This document shows positions 26,216-34,980 of a DNA stretch of 64,000 nt, piece by piece; position 1 is the stretch's first letter, and each line of letters starts with the position of its first letter. A program made the position numbers and the translations under genes. The stretch is from Curtobacterium poinsettiae (lineage in GTDB: Bacteria; Actinomycetota; Actinomycetes; Actinomycetales; Microbacteriaceae): the NCBI RefSeq assembly GCF_025677645.1, contig NZ_CP106879.1, positions 434,001-498,000 on the forward strand. The letters run 5' to 3'. The notes under the pieces were generated by a model, which was given only the letters and a program-made list of their open reading frames with translations, had not been told where the DNA came from and did not search any database.

Positions 26216-29034
26216 GCCGGGGTCGGCGTGCCGGGACCGACCGGACGCCGTTCGCCCTGAGACCGGCGCTCCGTCTGGGGCGTCGACTGGCGTTCGCCAA
26301 GGCGGGCCGCGCGGCCCTGATCATCGCGCTCATCGGGATCCCGACCGCCGGGTTCGCCGCCGTCGCCGTCGTGGTGCAGTCGACGCAGGCCACGGTCACC
26401 GAGCGGCTGGACTACGACCTCGGCCAGGCATCGGCGCAGATGCGCGTGTCCGGCCCGGACCTGCCCGGCATGGTGCAGGACCCGGTGCAGTGGGAGTTCA
26501 CGGACTCGGAGCGGAACAGCCCCGTCACGGAGTCGGACGAGGACTCGCCGTTCACGAACATCCTGGCCCACGTACCCGACGGCGCACTCTCGATCCCGGT
26601 GGGCAGCACGCCCGTCGTGCTCCAGGGGGAGAACGGCCCGGTCGGACTGACCGCTGTGGAGGGCAGTGTCTGGGACCCGTCGCTCGAGGGCCACTGGCAC
26701 CTGCTCGACGGTTCCGCGCCGACCACGCGCAGTGGGCTCATGGTCACGCCGGCCACGCTCGCACGCCTGGGGGCGCGGATCGGCGACACGGTGGACCTGA
26801 CCGACCCGGTCACCAAGCGCTTCACGATCACCGGCACGATGACGGACCTGGGGACGGACCCGGGGTCGCAGGGGGTGTTCCTGCCGTGGGGCACGACGCT
26901 CGCGACGACCGACACCACCGACGACGTCGGGCTCACCGACGTCACCGTGTACCTGCCGTCGGACGCCCCGACGTGGTCGGAGATCCGGCAGCTCAACGCG
27001 CACGGCATCGTCGTGCAGTCGCGTCCGGTCGTGCTCGACCCGCCGGACGCGCGGCTCCCCGGTGGCACCGCGAGTTCGACGCTCGGCTGGTACCTCGGCG
27101 CGATGGCACTGCTCGGTGTCTTCGCGATGTTCGAGGTCGCCCTGCTCGCCGGGGCCGCGTTCCTGGTCGGCACCCGGGCGGACACCCGCTCGTACGCCAT
27201 CGTCACGAGCGTCGGTGGCGACAAGCGGTTCGTCCGCACGATCGTCGCCGGGTCGGGCCTGGTGCTCGGGCTCGTCGGCGCGGTCCTCGGGGTCGCGGCC
27301 GGCACCGGGATCGGCGTGCTCGCGTTCCGGCTGATCGACAACGGCAACGTGGCGTCGTTCCCCGGGTTGCACGTGCCGCCGCTCCTGCTGCTGTCCATCG
27401 CCGCCGCCGGGGTGCTCGCCGGACTCGTCTCCGCGCTCGTCGCCGCACGGTCGGCGACCCGCATCAACGTGCTCGCGGCGCTCCGGGGCTCGCTCCGTCC
27501 GGTGCCCGTCAGCCGGCCGGCCCGCCGTCGTCGGCGTGTCTGGGGGCCGCTGCTCGTGGTCCTCGGCGCCGTGATGACGCTGGCGTGCGGCGTCGGGGTG
27601 CTCATGCTCAACGACCGCCCGGTGCAGCAGGACCGGTGGGCCTGGGTCGTCGGTGCCGGCGTCGCGATCGGGCCGTGCCTGATGCAGCTCGGCATCGCCG
27701 TCTGCTCGCCGTGGCTGCTCGCCCTGGTCACCCGGCTCACCGCCCGCGCGGGGCTGTCCGCACGACTCGCCGCCCGCGACGCCCGCCGCAACCCGGTCCG
27801 CACGGTGCCGGTGCTCGCGAGCGTGATGAGCGTCGTGTTCGTGGCATCGGTCGTGATCACGTGGAGTGCGTCGAGCCACGCCCAGTACGTCCGCGGGTAC
27901 GAGTACACGACGGCGGTGGGGGTGGCGACCGCCGAGGTGCTGACCGAGACGAAGGAGGGTGGGAGCACCGGCCGCCACGACGCGGAACTGGCGGCCCACG
28001 CCGCGAAGGTGGTGTCCGGGGTCTTCGACCAGGACCGCATCCGGGTGCTCGGTGTCGCGCAGGAGCAGCCGGGCGACACCCCATCGACCATCACGATCCC
28101 GCACCGCTGGAGCGCGTACGACTGCCCCGCGAACGACACGACGAGCTGCTCGTACTACCTGGACACCGCGAGCGCGTCGACGCCGCACATCTGGACGGGC
28201 ACCGAGGACGACTACGCCGTGCTCACCGGACACCGCCCGTCAGCCGCCGTCCGGAGCGCGCTCGAGGACGGTCGGGCGGTGTCGCTCTGGCCCGAGTACG
28301 CCCACGACGGTGCGGTCCGGATCGACACCTTCCACGACCGGACCTGGGACAGCGAGCCCATCACCGAGCGGAGCCGCCCGACGGCCAGCGTCTCGATCCC
28401 CGCGGTGCTCGACGTGCAGACCCCGCGGATCCAGGTCGGCGTCTTCATGACGAAGGCGACCGCCGAACGGTACGGCGTCCCCGTGGTCGACGGCATGCTC
28501 GTCACGACGCTGCCCCACGACATCCAGCCGGCCCAGTGGGACGAGCTGAGCTCGGCGTGGCAGAGCTTCGGCGGGGACGACCGTGCGCGGTGGAGCGGCC
28601 CGACGTTCACCTACGAAGCCGGTCCGGTCGACAACGGGGCGATCATCCGGGCGATCGTGCTCGCACTGGCGGCCGCCGTCACCATCGGTGCGACGGCGGT
28701 CGCGATCGGGCTCGCCCGGTCCGACGGCCGGCGGGACGACGAGGTGCTCGACGCCGTCGGCGCCGCACCACGCCTGCGCCGAGGGGTGTCGACCTGGCAG
28801 GCGGCGATCCTGGCCACGGTCGGCTCGGTGATCGGGACGCTCCTCGGACTCCTGCCGATCCGCGCCCTGACCCTGCGGTTCACCGAGAGTCCGGTCGGGG
28901 TGAACCACATGCCGTTCGTGCCGGACTGGCCAGTGCTGGCCCTGCTCGCGATCGGCCTGCCCCTCGTGGTGACGGCCGGGGCGTGGCTGACGTCACGGGG
29001 TCGGCGACGCCCGGCCGTGCGACGGGCACGCTGA
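26212..29034 (+). CDS. FtsX-like ABC transporter permease
   Basis: 940 residues from the GTG at 26212, overlapping the ATPase stop. About ten membrane segments: one near residue 40, a large external region (about 60-280), a first FtsX block (about 290-420: LGWYLGAMALLGVFAMFEVALLAGAAF), more segments near 445-500, a second external domain (about 560-800) and a second FtsX block (810-920: IVLALAAAVTIGATAVAIGLARSD). Duplicated architecture like actinobacterial export or lipoprotein/antimicrobial peptide-response permeases. Cargo unknown. Confidence 0.92.
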   Translation: MSRGRRAGTDRTPFALRPALRLGRRLAFAKAGRAALIIALIGIPTAGFAAVAVVVQSTQATVTERLDYDLGQASAQMRVSGPDLPGMVQDPVQWEFTDSERNSPVTESDEDSPFTNILAHVPDGALSIPVGSTPVVLQGENGPVGLTAVEGSVWDPSLEGHWHLLDGSAPTTRSGLMVTPATLARLGARIGDTVDLTDPVTKRFTITGTMTDLGTDPGSQGVFLPWGTTLATTDTTDDVGLTDVTVYLPSDAPTWSEIRQLNAHGIVVQSRPVVLDPPDARLPGGTASSTLGWYLGAMALLGVFAMFEVALLAGAAFLVGTRADTRSYAIVTSVGGDKRFVRTIVAGSGLVLGLVGAVLGVAAGTGIGVLAFRLIDNGNVASFPGLHVPPLLLLSIAAAGVLAGLVSALVAARSATRINVLAALRGSLRPVPVSRPARRRRRVWGPLLVVLGAVMTLACGVGVLMLNDRPVQQDRWAWVVGAGVAIGPCLMQLGIAVCSPWLLALVTRLTARAGLSARLAARDARRNPVRTVPVLASVMSVVFVASVVITWSASSHAQYVRGYEYTTAVGVATAEVLTETKEGGSTGRHDAELAAHAAKVVSGVFDQDRIRVLGVAQEQPGDTPSTITIPHRWSAYDCPANDTTSCSYYLDTASASTPHIWTGTEDDYAVLTGHRPSAAVRSALEDGRAVSLWPEYAHDGAVRIDTFHDRTWDSEPITERSRPTASVSIPAVLDVQTPRIQVGVFMTKATAERYGVPVVDGMLVTTLPHDIQPAQWDELSSAWQSFGGDDRARWSGPTFTYEAGPVDNGAIIRAIVLALAAAVTIGATAVAIGLARSDGRRDDEVLDAVGAAPRLRRGVSTWQAAILATVGSVIGTLLGLLPIRALTLRFTESPVGVNHMPFVPDWPVLALLAIGLPLVVTAGAWLTSRGRRRPAVRRAR

Positions 29035-29073
29035 CGCGCACGCTGCGCTTCGCGTCTCGCTCCGTGCGCTGCG

Positions 29074-29132
29074 CTTCGTGAGCAGAAGATGTCGGGTCGG
29101 CTGCTCGGACTCGACGTCTTCTGCTCACGAAG
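29074..29132. repeat. family-2 palindrome, 25-bp arms
   Basis: Arms CTTCGTGAGCAGAAGA (29074-29089) and TCTTCTGCTCACGAAG (29117-29132), extended inward by nine more pairs including two G-T pairs. It lies 39 bp after the permease stop. Confidence 0.8.
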
Positions 29133-29182
29133 TGACCGGCGCCTTCGGGATCGGCACCTCGGCCAGCACGACCTCGTCGTCC

Positions 29183-29359
29183 ATGGGGATCGGGCGTGCC
29201 CTGGTCCGCGCCGGAGCCGACCCCGACACGGCCGCGGAGCTCTTCACCGTGCTGCTCGGTGAGCTCCACCGGCAGCGGCTGCTCGGCCTGGCCGTCGCTC
29301 CCACGCGTGCCGAGGCGGCAGCGCGCGCGGCGCGCGTCGTCACCCTGTTCCGTCCGTGA
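29183..29359 (+). pseudogene. remnant resembling a TetR-type C-terminal domain
   Basis: 58 codons ending at TGA 29357-29359: MGIGRALVRAGADPDTAAELF, then a stretch TVLLGELHRQRLLGLAVAP and TRAEAAARAARVVTLFRP. The amphipathic helices and 'AAELF..LL.GELHRQRLLG' look like the end of a TetR ligand domain, but no HTH lies upstream: that space is occupied by the family-2 palindrome. Probably a truncated regulator beside the permease. A functional small protein is less likely. Confidence 0.4.
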
Positions 29360-29365
29360 CCCCGG

Positions 29366-29413
29366 GACGGACTGGAGGCCCGTGGCGGCGTCGCCACGGG
29401 CCTCCAGTCCGTC
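29366..29413. terminator. family-1 hairpin
   Basis: Arms GACGGACTGGAGGCCCGTGG and CCACGGGCCTCCAGTCCGTC. Here both arms carry CTGGAG/CTCCAG instead of CGGGAG/CTCCCG, a compensated change that keeps pairing. Confidence 0.75.
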
Positions 29414-29419
29414 AGGGAG

Positions 29420-29468
29420 TGCGCAGAAGGCGACGGGTCGCGTCTCCGGACCCGTCGCCTTCTGCTCA
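29420..29468. repeat. family-2 palindrome
   Basis: Arms GCAGAAGGCGACGGGTC (29423-29439) and GACCCGTCGCCTTCTGC (29449-29465), exact complements. It lies 11 bp from the SDR stop. In the 445-bp gap 29035-29479 it follows a family-2 copy, the remnant and a family-1 copy. Confidence 0.8.
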
Positions 29469-29479
29469 CTCGATGCCGC

Positions 29480-30151
29480 TCACGCGAGCTCGGGCAGCGC
29501 CTCCGCGTAGGTGCGGAAGTCGCCGCGCTCCGTGTGGATCGCCCACAGGCGGTCGGCGATGGACTCCCCGGAGTGCTCGGGCTGCCCGTCGTCGATGCCG
29601 AAGGGGATGATGAGCTGGCCGACGTGGACGTCCTCGTCGCGGACGGCGTCGTGCAGCAGCTGCGCGTAGGCGCTCTCGGCCGCGAAGGCGACCGACGTGC
29701 CGGTGACCCGGGCGCCCGGTCGGACCGCGCTGCCGCCGTTGACGAACAGGATCGTGCCGTGGCCGATCGCACGCATGCCGGGCAGCACCTGGCGGACGGC
29801 GTTGACCGAGCCGTAGACCGAGAACTCGATCGGGCCGACCAGGTCGTCCGCGGTCGTCTCGAGCACCGGGCGCATGTACTCCTTGGCGGGGAGCGGGCTG
29901 TACTGCAGCACCTCGATGGGGCCGAGCTGCTCGGTGGCGCGCTCGAGTGCGGTGCGCAGGGAGTCCCCGTCACGGACGTTCGCGGCGAACCCGGCTGCGG
30001 TGTGGCCGCGCTCACGCAGTTCCGCGGCGAGGCCGTCCAGGCGGTCCTGGTTGCGGGAGATCAGGGCGACGGCGAAGCCCTCACGGGCGAAGCGCTCGGC
30101 GACGGCGAGGCCGAGGCCCTTGCCGGCCCCGACGATGGCGATGGTGGTCAT
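29480..30151 (-). CDS. short-chain dehydrogenase/reductase, atypical active site
   Basis: 223 residues. Glycine-rich cofactor motif GAGKGLG (8-14), then SRNQDRLDGLAAELRERG and VEVLQYSP-like strand (IEVLQYSPLPAKEY). The usual catalytic YxxxK is not seen: the region reads SVAFAAESAYAQLLHDAV, so Lys is missing. The usual NNAG is also replaced. It may be a non-catalytic NAD(P)-binding relative. It follows the cupin gene with a 4-base overlap (ATGA). Confidence 0.8.
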   Translation of the reverse strand: MTTIAIVGAGKGLGLAVAERFAREGFAVALISRNQDRLDGLAAELRERGHTAAGFAANVRDGDSLRTALERATEQLGPIEVLQYSPLPAKEYMRPVLETTADDLVGPIEFSVYGSVNAVRQVLPGMRAIGHGTILFVNGGSAVRPGARVTGTSVAFAAESAYAQLLHDAVRDEDVHVGQLIIPFGIDDGQPEHSGESIADRLWAIHTERGDFRTYAEALPELA

Positions 30152-30546
30152 GCGGTGTACTCCTCGTCGCTCACGTGCTCGAGCCAGGTGGTGGTCGTCG
30201 CCGGGTCGTCGGCGGCCTCGAGCATCGCGAGGTGTTCCATGTAGTCGGTGGGGGTCGCGCCGTGCCAGTGTTCCTCACCGGCCGGCGTGTAGACGGTCTG
30301 TCCAGCCTGCACCTCGATGACGCGGCCGTCCCGGGTGCCCATCCGCGCGACGCCCTCGGTGACGTGCAGGGTCTGACCCTTGGCGTGTGCGTGCCACGCG
30401 GTGCGGGCGCCGGGCAGGAACCGGACCTTGGCGACGGCCATCGTCTGACCGGGCTCCTTCGGCGAGGCGATGGCGTCGAGGTACACGTCGCCGGTGAACT
30501 GCTCGGGCGGGTTCTTGACGGTCGGCTGCTTCGGTTCGATCTGCAT
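30148..30546 (-). CDS. cupin domain protein
   Basis: 132 residues. Single conserved beta-barrel: FLPGARTAWHAHAKGQTLHVTEGVARMG carries cupin motif 1 (H-x-H and E), and VYTPAGEEHWHGATPTDYMEHLAM carries motif 2 with metal-binding His. Similar small cupins act as hydroxynitrile lyase-like or carboxymuconolactone-associated proteins; activity here unknown. Start of a two-gene unit with the atypical SDR, divergent from the PQQ-type dehydrogenase. Confidence 0.87.
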   Translation of the reverse strand: MQIEPKQPTVKNPPEQFTGDVYLDAIASPKEPGQTMAVAKVRFLPGARTAWHAHAKGQTLHVTEGVARMGTRDGRVIEVQAGQTVYTPAGEEHWHGATPTDYMEHLAMLEAADDPATTTTWLEHVSDEEYTA

Positions 30547-30656
30547 GTCGACGACGGTAGGCCGCCGTGCGCGCCGTCGGGAGGTGCCGACAGACCCCCT
30601 CAGGGGTTTCCCGAACGCAGCGTGTGTGATCGACCCACGACCCCGGGAGGATCATC

Positions 30657-31817
30657 GTGGACACACCCGTCGGAACGCCCCGCAGCCGCCGCCTCTGGTC
30701 GGTGGCAGGCCTCGCCGCCGTCGCCGCACTGGCCCTCACCGCCTGCACGAGCGGTGACGGAACCGAGCAGGACGGATCCGACCGGGGCGGCGGTTCGCCG
30801 TCCGCGCGTGCGACCGCGCCAGCCGACCTGTCGGCCGGTCAGGTGGCACTCGACGGCGACACCACCGACGTGGTCACCGGCCTGGAGGCCCCCTGGTCGG
30901 TGGTCCTGACGGGTGACGACGGCGACGCGCTGGTCAGCGAGCGCGACTCGGCCCGGGTGCTCGAGCTGCGGTCCGACGGCACCACCCGTCGGGTCGGCAC
31001 CGTCGAGGGGGTCAGCCACGGCGGCGAGGGCGGCCTGCTCGGGCTCGCGCTGCACGACGACGACCTGTTCGTCTACTCCACGGCCGGCGACGGCAACCGG
31101 ATCCAGCGGTACGAGCTGACGGGGAGCGCCGGATCATGGGGACTCGGCGAGGCGACGACGATCATCGACGGTCTGCCGAAGAACACGTTCCACGACGGCG
31201 GCCGGATCGCGTTCGGACCCGACGACATGCTCTACGCGAGCGTCGGGGACGCCGGCGCGAGCACGGACGCACAGGACGAGGACTCGCTCGCGGGCAAGAT
31301 CCTGCGGCTCACCCCGGACGGCGACGTCCCCGCCGACAACCCGATCGACGGCTCGCCGGTGTGGAGCCTCGGGCACCGCAACGTGCAGGGCATGGGGTGG
31401 TCGTCGGACGGCACGATGTTCGCGTCCGAGTTCGGCGAGGACACGAACGACGAGCTCAACGTGATCGAGCCCGGGTCGAACTACGGCTGGCCCGAGGTCG
31501 AGGGCACCGGCGGCGAGGACCAGGGGTTCGTCGACCCGGTGCAACAGTGGTCCACCGACGAGGCGTCCCCGAGCGGCCTCGCCGTCGTCGACGACACGGT
31601 GTTCGTCGCGAACCTGCGGGGCGAGGTGCTCCGGGCGGTCCCCGCGGACGACCCCGGCACGGCGACCGAGTACTTCGCCGGTGACTTCGGTCGCATCCGC
31701 ACGGTGCTCGAGGGCCCGTCGGACACGCTCTGGTTCGTCACGAACAACACCGACGGCCGCGGGACGCCGTCGAGCGGGGACGACCGGATCGTCTCCGTCC
31801 CGTTCACGCGCACGTGA
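30657..31817 (+). CDS. PQQ-dependent sugar dehydrogenase-like lipoprotein (GSDH family)
   Basis: 386 residues from a GTG at 30657 with GGGAGG upstream. Lipobox LTAC (Cys30). A six-bladed propeller of the glucose/sorbosone dehydrogenase family follows: LEAPWSVVLTGDDGDALVSERD, SHGGEGGLLGLALHDDDLFVY, GRIAFGPDDMLYASVGDAG, GHRNVQGMGWSSDGTMFASEFGEDTNDELNVIEPGSNYGWPEVEG. GHRNxQG and NYGWPxxEG are diagnostic. It oxidises sugars at the cell surface if PQQ is available; no PQQ synthesis genes are here. Confidence 0.9.
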   Translation: MDTPVGTPRSRRLWSVAGLAAVAALALTACTSGDGTEQDGSDRGGGSPSARATAPADLSAGQVALDGDTTDVVTGLEAPWSVVLTGDDGDALVSERDSARVLELRSDGTTRRVGTVEGVSHGGEGGLLGLALHDDDLFVYSTAGDGNRIQRYELTGSAGSWGLGEATTIIDGLPKNTFHDGGRIAFGPDDMLYASVGDAGASTDAQDEDSLAGKILRLTPDGDVPADNPIDGSPVWSLGHRNVQGMGWSSDGTMFASEFGEDTNDELNVIEPGSNYGWPEVEGTGGEDQGFVDPVQQWSTDEASPSGLAVVDDTVFVANLRGEVLRAVPADDPGTATEYFAGDFGRIRTVLEGPSDTLWFVTNNTDGRGTPSSGDDRIVSVPFTRT

Positions 31818-31872
31818 GAGGGGTTCCCGCAGCCCCTCGCTCGTGCCGAACAGGGCGAAGTACCGTGACGGC

Positions 31873-32751
31873 ATGAACCACCGCGACGAAGCGCGCGACT
31901 TCCTCTCCAGCCGTCGCGCACGCATCACCCCCGAGCAGGCCGGTGTCGAGACCTTCGGCACGCGCCGCCGCGTCAGCGGGCTGCGTCGCGAAGAGGTCGC
32001 ACGCCTGGCCGGCGTCAGCATCGATTACTACACGCGGCTCGAGCGCGGCAACCTGCAGGGGGTGTCGGACAGCGTGCTCGACGCCATCGGCCGGGCCCTG
32101 CAGCTCGACCCCGCCGAGCAGGAGCACCTGCGCGACCTGTCGCAGCACCAGAACGAGACCCCGCGTCGCGCCGGTCGTGTCGTGCCCGTCGCTGCCGTCC
32201 GGCCCGAGCTGCAGTACCTGCTCGACGTCGTCACGGACGCCCCGGCGATGATCATCAACAACCGGCAGGACATCGTCGCCGCGAACGCGCTCGGCTTCGC
32301 GATGCACTCGGACCTGGTCGCGGCACCCGCGCGGCCGATGAACTTCTCGCGCTTCATCTTCCTCGACCCGCAGGCACGGAACTTCTACCAGGACTGGCAG
32401 CGGGCCGCGCACACGAACGTCGCGATCCTGCGCCGCGAAGCGGGCCGGACGCCGAACGACAAGGACCTCGCCGCGCTGATCGGCGAGCTGTCGATGCGGA
32501 GCGACGACTTCCGCGAGCTCTGGGCAGCGCACGACGTCCGACGCCACTACGCCGGCGTGAAGTCGTTCCGGCACAGCGTCGTGGGGCCGCTCGAACTGCA
32601 CTTCCAGACGCTCGAACTCGCCGAGGACCCGGGGCTCGCCCTCACCATCTACCCGGCGACGCCGGGCAGTCCGACGGCCGACGCCCTGCGGGTGCTGGCC
32701 TCGTGGGCGGCGACCGAGGGCATCGCGGAGCGGGCGCGCCAGCTCGCCTGA
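31873..32751 (+). CDS. XRE-family regulator with MmyB-like ligand-binding domain
   Basis: 292 residues from the ATG at 31873. HTH at about 30-80 (RVSGLRREEVARLAGVSIDYYTRLERGNLQGVSDSVLDAIGRALQLDP), then the MmyB-like domain (about 100-270: PAMIINNRQDIVAANALGFAMHSDL, FIFLDPQARNFYQDWQRAAHTNVAILR, ELWAAHDVRRHYAGVKSFRHSVVG). Paralogue of 18425-19336. It precedes a small gene, a CMD protein and an MFS pump on the same strand, which are its likely targets. Confidence 0.92.
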   Translation: MNHRDEARDFLSSRRARITPEQAGVETFGTRRRVSGLRREEVARLAGVSIDYYTRLERGNLQGVSDSVLDAIGRALQLDPAEQEHLRDLSQHQNETPRRAGRVVPVAAVRPELQYLLDVVTDAPAMIINNRQDIVAANALGFAMHSDLVAAPARPMNFSRFIFLDPQARNFYQDWQRAAHTNVAILRREAGRTPNDKDLAALIGELSMRSDDFRELWAAHDVRRHYAGVKSFRHSVVGPLELHFQTLELAEDPGLALTIYPATPGSPTADALRVLASWAATEGIAERARQLA

Positions 32752-32818
32752 TGCGGTGGCCGTGTCGCACGCCGTGCCGGGTGTCCACAGTCACCAGAAC
32801 GAAGGGTGCGATCAGCGC

Positions 32819-33022
32819 ATGAACGACATCGAACCCCTGCGGACCGCCGCCCCCGCGAGCCCGCCCGGTCGCCTGCAGCGCCTGCGGTTCCGGCTGCGCG
32901 CCGAGCAGGAGATCCACGAGCTCACCCGTGACCGCGAACTCGAGGACCGGGTCCGAGCCGAGGCGGCCGTCCGGCTCGCGCCCGGGCCGTGGCACCTCGG
33001 GGAGCTGTTCCGGCGTCGGTGA
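32819..33022 (+). CDS. small basic hypothetical protein
   Basis: 67 residues from the ATG at 32819. Sequence is rich in Arg and Glu (RLQRLRFRLRAEQEIHELTRDRELEDRVRAE), suggesting one long amphipathic helix, ending with PWHLGELFRRR. No family known. It lies between the MmyB regulator and the CMD gene, with 60-70 bp on each side. Confidence 0.5.
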   Translation: MNDIEPLRTAAPASPPGRLQRLRFRLRAEQEIHELTRDRELEDRVRAEAAVRLAPGPWHLGELFRRR

Positions 33023-33082
33023 CGGCTGAGGGGTGAGGACAGCACCTGTCACGGTTCCGCGGTCGGCCCTAGCGTCGAGGAC

Positions 33083-33781
33083 ATGACGTTCGCCGACACC
33101 GACCCCGAGTTCACCCGGTACCACGCCGACTTCGTGGACGAGACCCTGCGGAACGCATCACTCAGCGAGCACGACCGCGCGGTCGTCCAGCTCGGTGCGA
33201 CGATCGCGGCCGGGGCACCGACGGCGTTCCGTGACCTGCTGGAAGCGGCCCTCGACGGCCCGCTGTCACCCACCGAGGCGAAGGAGGTCGTGTACCAGGC
33301 GGTGGCCTACGTCGGGTCCGCACGCGTCGGCGACTTCCTCGCGATCGCCAACGCCGTGCTGGTCGCCCGCGGGGTCACCCTGCCGTTGCCCGGGCAGTCG
33401 ACCACGACCCCGGCGGACCGACTCGAGCGCGGCCGAGCGGTGCAGGGCTCCGTCGTCGGTGCGGACCGCGTCGACGCGATGTACGAGAACGCCCCGGCGG
33501 ACGCCGTGCACTTCCAGCGGTTCCTGTCCGGCAACTGCTTCGGGGACACCGTCGGCCGTGACGGGCTGTCGCTGCCCACCCGTGAACTCCTGACCTTCGC
33601 GCTGCTCGCGGCGCTCGGCGGTGCAGACGCCCAGGTGCAGGGGCACGTGGCGGGCAACCTGAACGTCGGGAACACCCGCCAGCAGATGCTGGACGTCCTG
33701 ACCGTGCTCGTCCCGCTCATCGGCTACCCGCGCACGTTGAACGCCCTGGCCACCGTGGACGAGGGAGCACCCGCAGCATGA
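33083..33781 (+). CDS. carboxymuconolactone decarboxylase (CMD) family protein
   Basis: 232 residues with two CMD-like repeats: first about 35-100 (DRAVVQLGATIAAGAPTAFRDLLEAAL, EAKEVVYQAVAYVGSARVGDFLAIANAVL), second about 150-225 (LPTRELLTFALLAALGGADAQVQGHVAGNLNVGNTRQQMLDVLTVLVPLIGYPRTLNAL). There is no CxxC redox pair of the AhpD type, so decarboxylase-like chemistry is more likely than peroxidase. The last base of its stop region overlaps the MFS start (ATGA), so the two are coupled. Confidence 0.9.
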   Translation: MTFADTDPEFTRYHADFVDETLRNASLSEHDRAVVQLGATIAAGAPTAFRDLLEAALDGPLSPTEAKEVVYQAVAYVGSARVGDFLAIANAVLVARGVTLPLPGQSTTTPADRLERGRAVQGSVVGADRVDAMYENAPADAVHFQRFLSGNCFGDTVGRDGLSLPTRELLTFALLAALGGADAQVQGHVAGNLNVGNTRQQMLDVLTVLVPLIGYPRTLNALATVDEGAPAA

Positions 33782-34971
33782 CCACGGACCACTCGATGTC
33801 GACCGGCCGGACCCTGCTGTTCGCCGTCGCCGGGGGAGCAGCGGTCGGCAACCTGTACTGGTCACAACCGCTGCTCGACGACATCGCATCGTCGCTCGGC
33901 ACCTCGGCGTCGCTCGCCGGGCTGCTCGTCACCCTGACCCAGGTCGGCTACGCCGTCGGCATCCTGCTCGTCGTGCCGCTCGGGGACGTCCTCGACCGCC
34001 GGCGCCTGATCCCCTGGGTGCTCGTCGCCTCCGCCGTCGCGCTGCTGCTCGCCGCGATCGCACCGACCTTCGCGACGCTCCTGGTCGCCCTGGCGCTGGT
34101 CGGGATCACCACGGTCGCCGGGCAGCTCCTCATCCCGCTGGCCGGGGACCTCGCCGACCCCGCGCAGCGCGGACGCGTGATCGGCACGATCGCGTCCGGG
34201 GTGCTCACCGGCATCCTGGTATCGCGGACGATCAGCGGTCTGGTCGCGGACGCGTTCGGGTGGCGCGCGATCTACGCGCTCGCCGCCGTCGTCGCGGTCG
34301 TCCTCGCCGTGCTGCTGCGGCGGGCCGTCCCGGAGCTCGAGGCCCGCGGCGGGGTGGCGTACCCACAGCTCATCCGCTCGGTGTTCCGTGCCGTCCGGAC
34401 GCACCGGACCGTCCAGGTCACGCTGGTGATCAGCTCGTCGGTGTTCGCCGTGTTCACGATGTTCTGGACCGCACTGACGTTCCTGCTGAGCAGCGACCCC
34501 TACGACTTCTCCACCAGCAGCATCGGGCTGGTCGGCCTGGTGGGGCTCGCGGGCGCGGTCGCGGCGCAGCGCGTCGGGCGGCTGCACGACCGCGGGCTGT
34601 CGGTCCCGGTCACCGGGGGAGCGATCGTGCTCCTGCTCGTCTCCCTGGTCGTCGCCGGGATCGGTGCGCGCTCGATCGTCGTGGTGCTGCTCGCCGTGCT
34701 GCTGCTCGACGTCGCCGTGCAGGCCGCGAACGTGCTCAACCAGACCCGGCTCTTCTCGGTCGACCCTGCCGCGCGGAGCCGGCTCAACACCGCCTTCGTC
34801 ACCTCGAACTTCATCGGTGGGGCGATCGGCTCCGCGCTGGCGTCGGTCCTGTGGAACGCCGGGGGCTGGACGGCGGTCACGATCGGCGCCGCGGTGCTGG
34901 CCGGGTTCGCCGCGACGGTCTGGGTCGTGCACCGGAACCGAGGGCTCGTGGTCGAGCCGGAGCGGGCCTGA
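33778..34971 (+). CDS. MFS transporter, drug efflux type
   Basis: 397 residues with 12 hydrophobic segments. N-terminal FAVAGGAAVGNLYWSQPLLDDIASSLGTSASLAGLLVTLTQVGYAVG and the cytoplasmic loop LGDVLDRRRLIPWVLV (MFS motif A) are typical of the YgaY/NepI-like efflux group. VLTGILVSRTISGLVADAFGWRAIYALAA is motif C/post-motif. Operon with the CMD protein and probably controlled by the MmyB-type regulator at 31873. Substrate unknown. Confidence 0.93.
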   Translation: MTTDHSMSTGRTLLFAVAGGAAVGNLYWSQPLLDDIASSLGTSASLAGLLVTLTQVGYAVGILLVVPLGDVLDRRRLIPWVLVASAVALLLAAIAPTFATLLVALALVGITTVAGQLLIPLAGDLADPAQRGRVIGTIASGVLTGILVSRTISGLVADAFGWRAIYALAAVVAVVLAVLLRRAVPELEARGGVAYPQLIRSVFRAVRTHRTVQVTLVISSSVFAVFTMFWTALTFLLSSDPYDFSTSSIGLVGLVGLAGAVAAQRVGRLHDRGLSVPVTGGAIVLLLVSLVVAGIGARSIVVVLLAVLLLDVAVQAANVLNQTRLFSVDPAARSRLNTAFVTSNFIGGAIGSALASVLWNAGGWTAVTIGAAVLAGFAATVWVVHRNRGLVVEPERA

Positions 34972-34980
34972 CCGCGGGGA

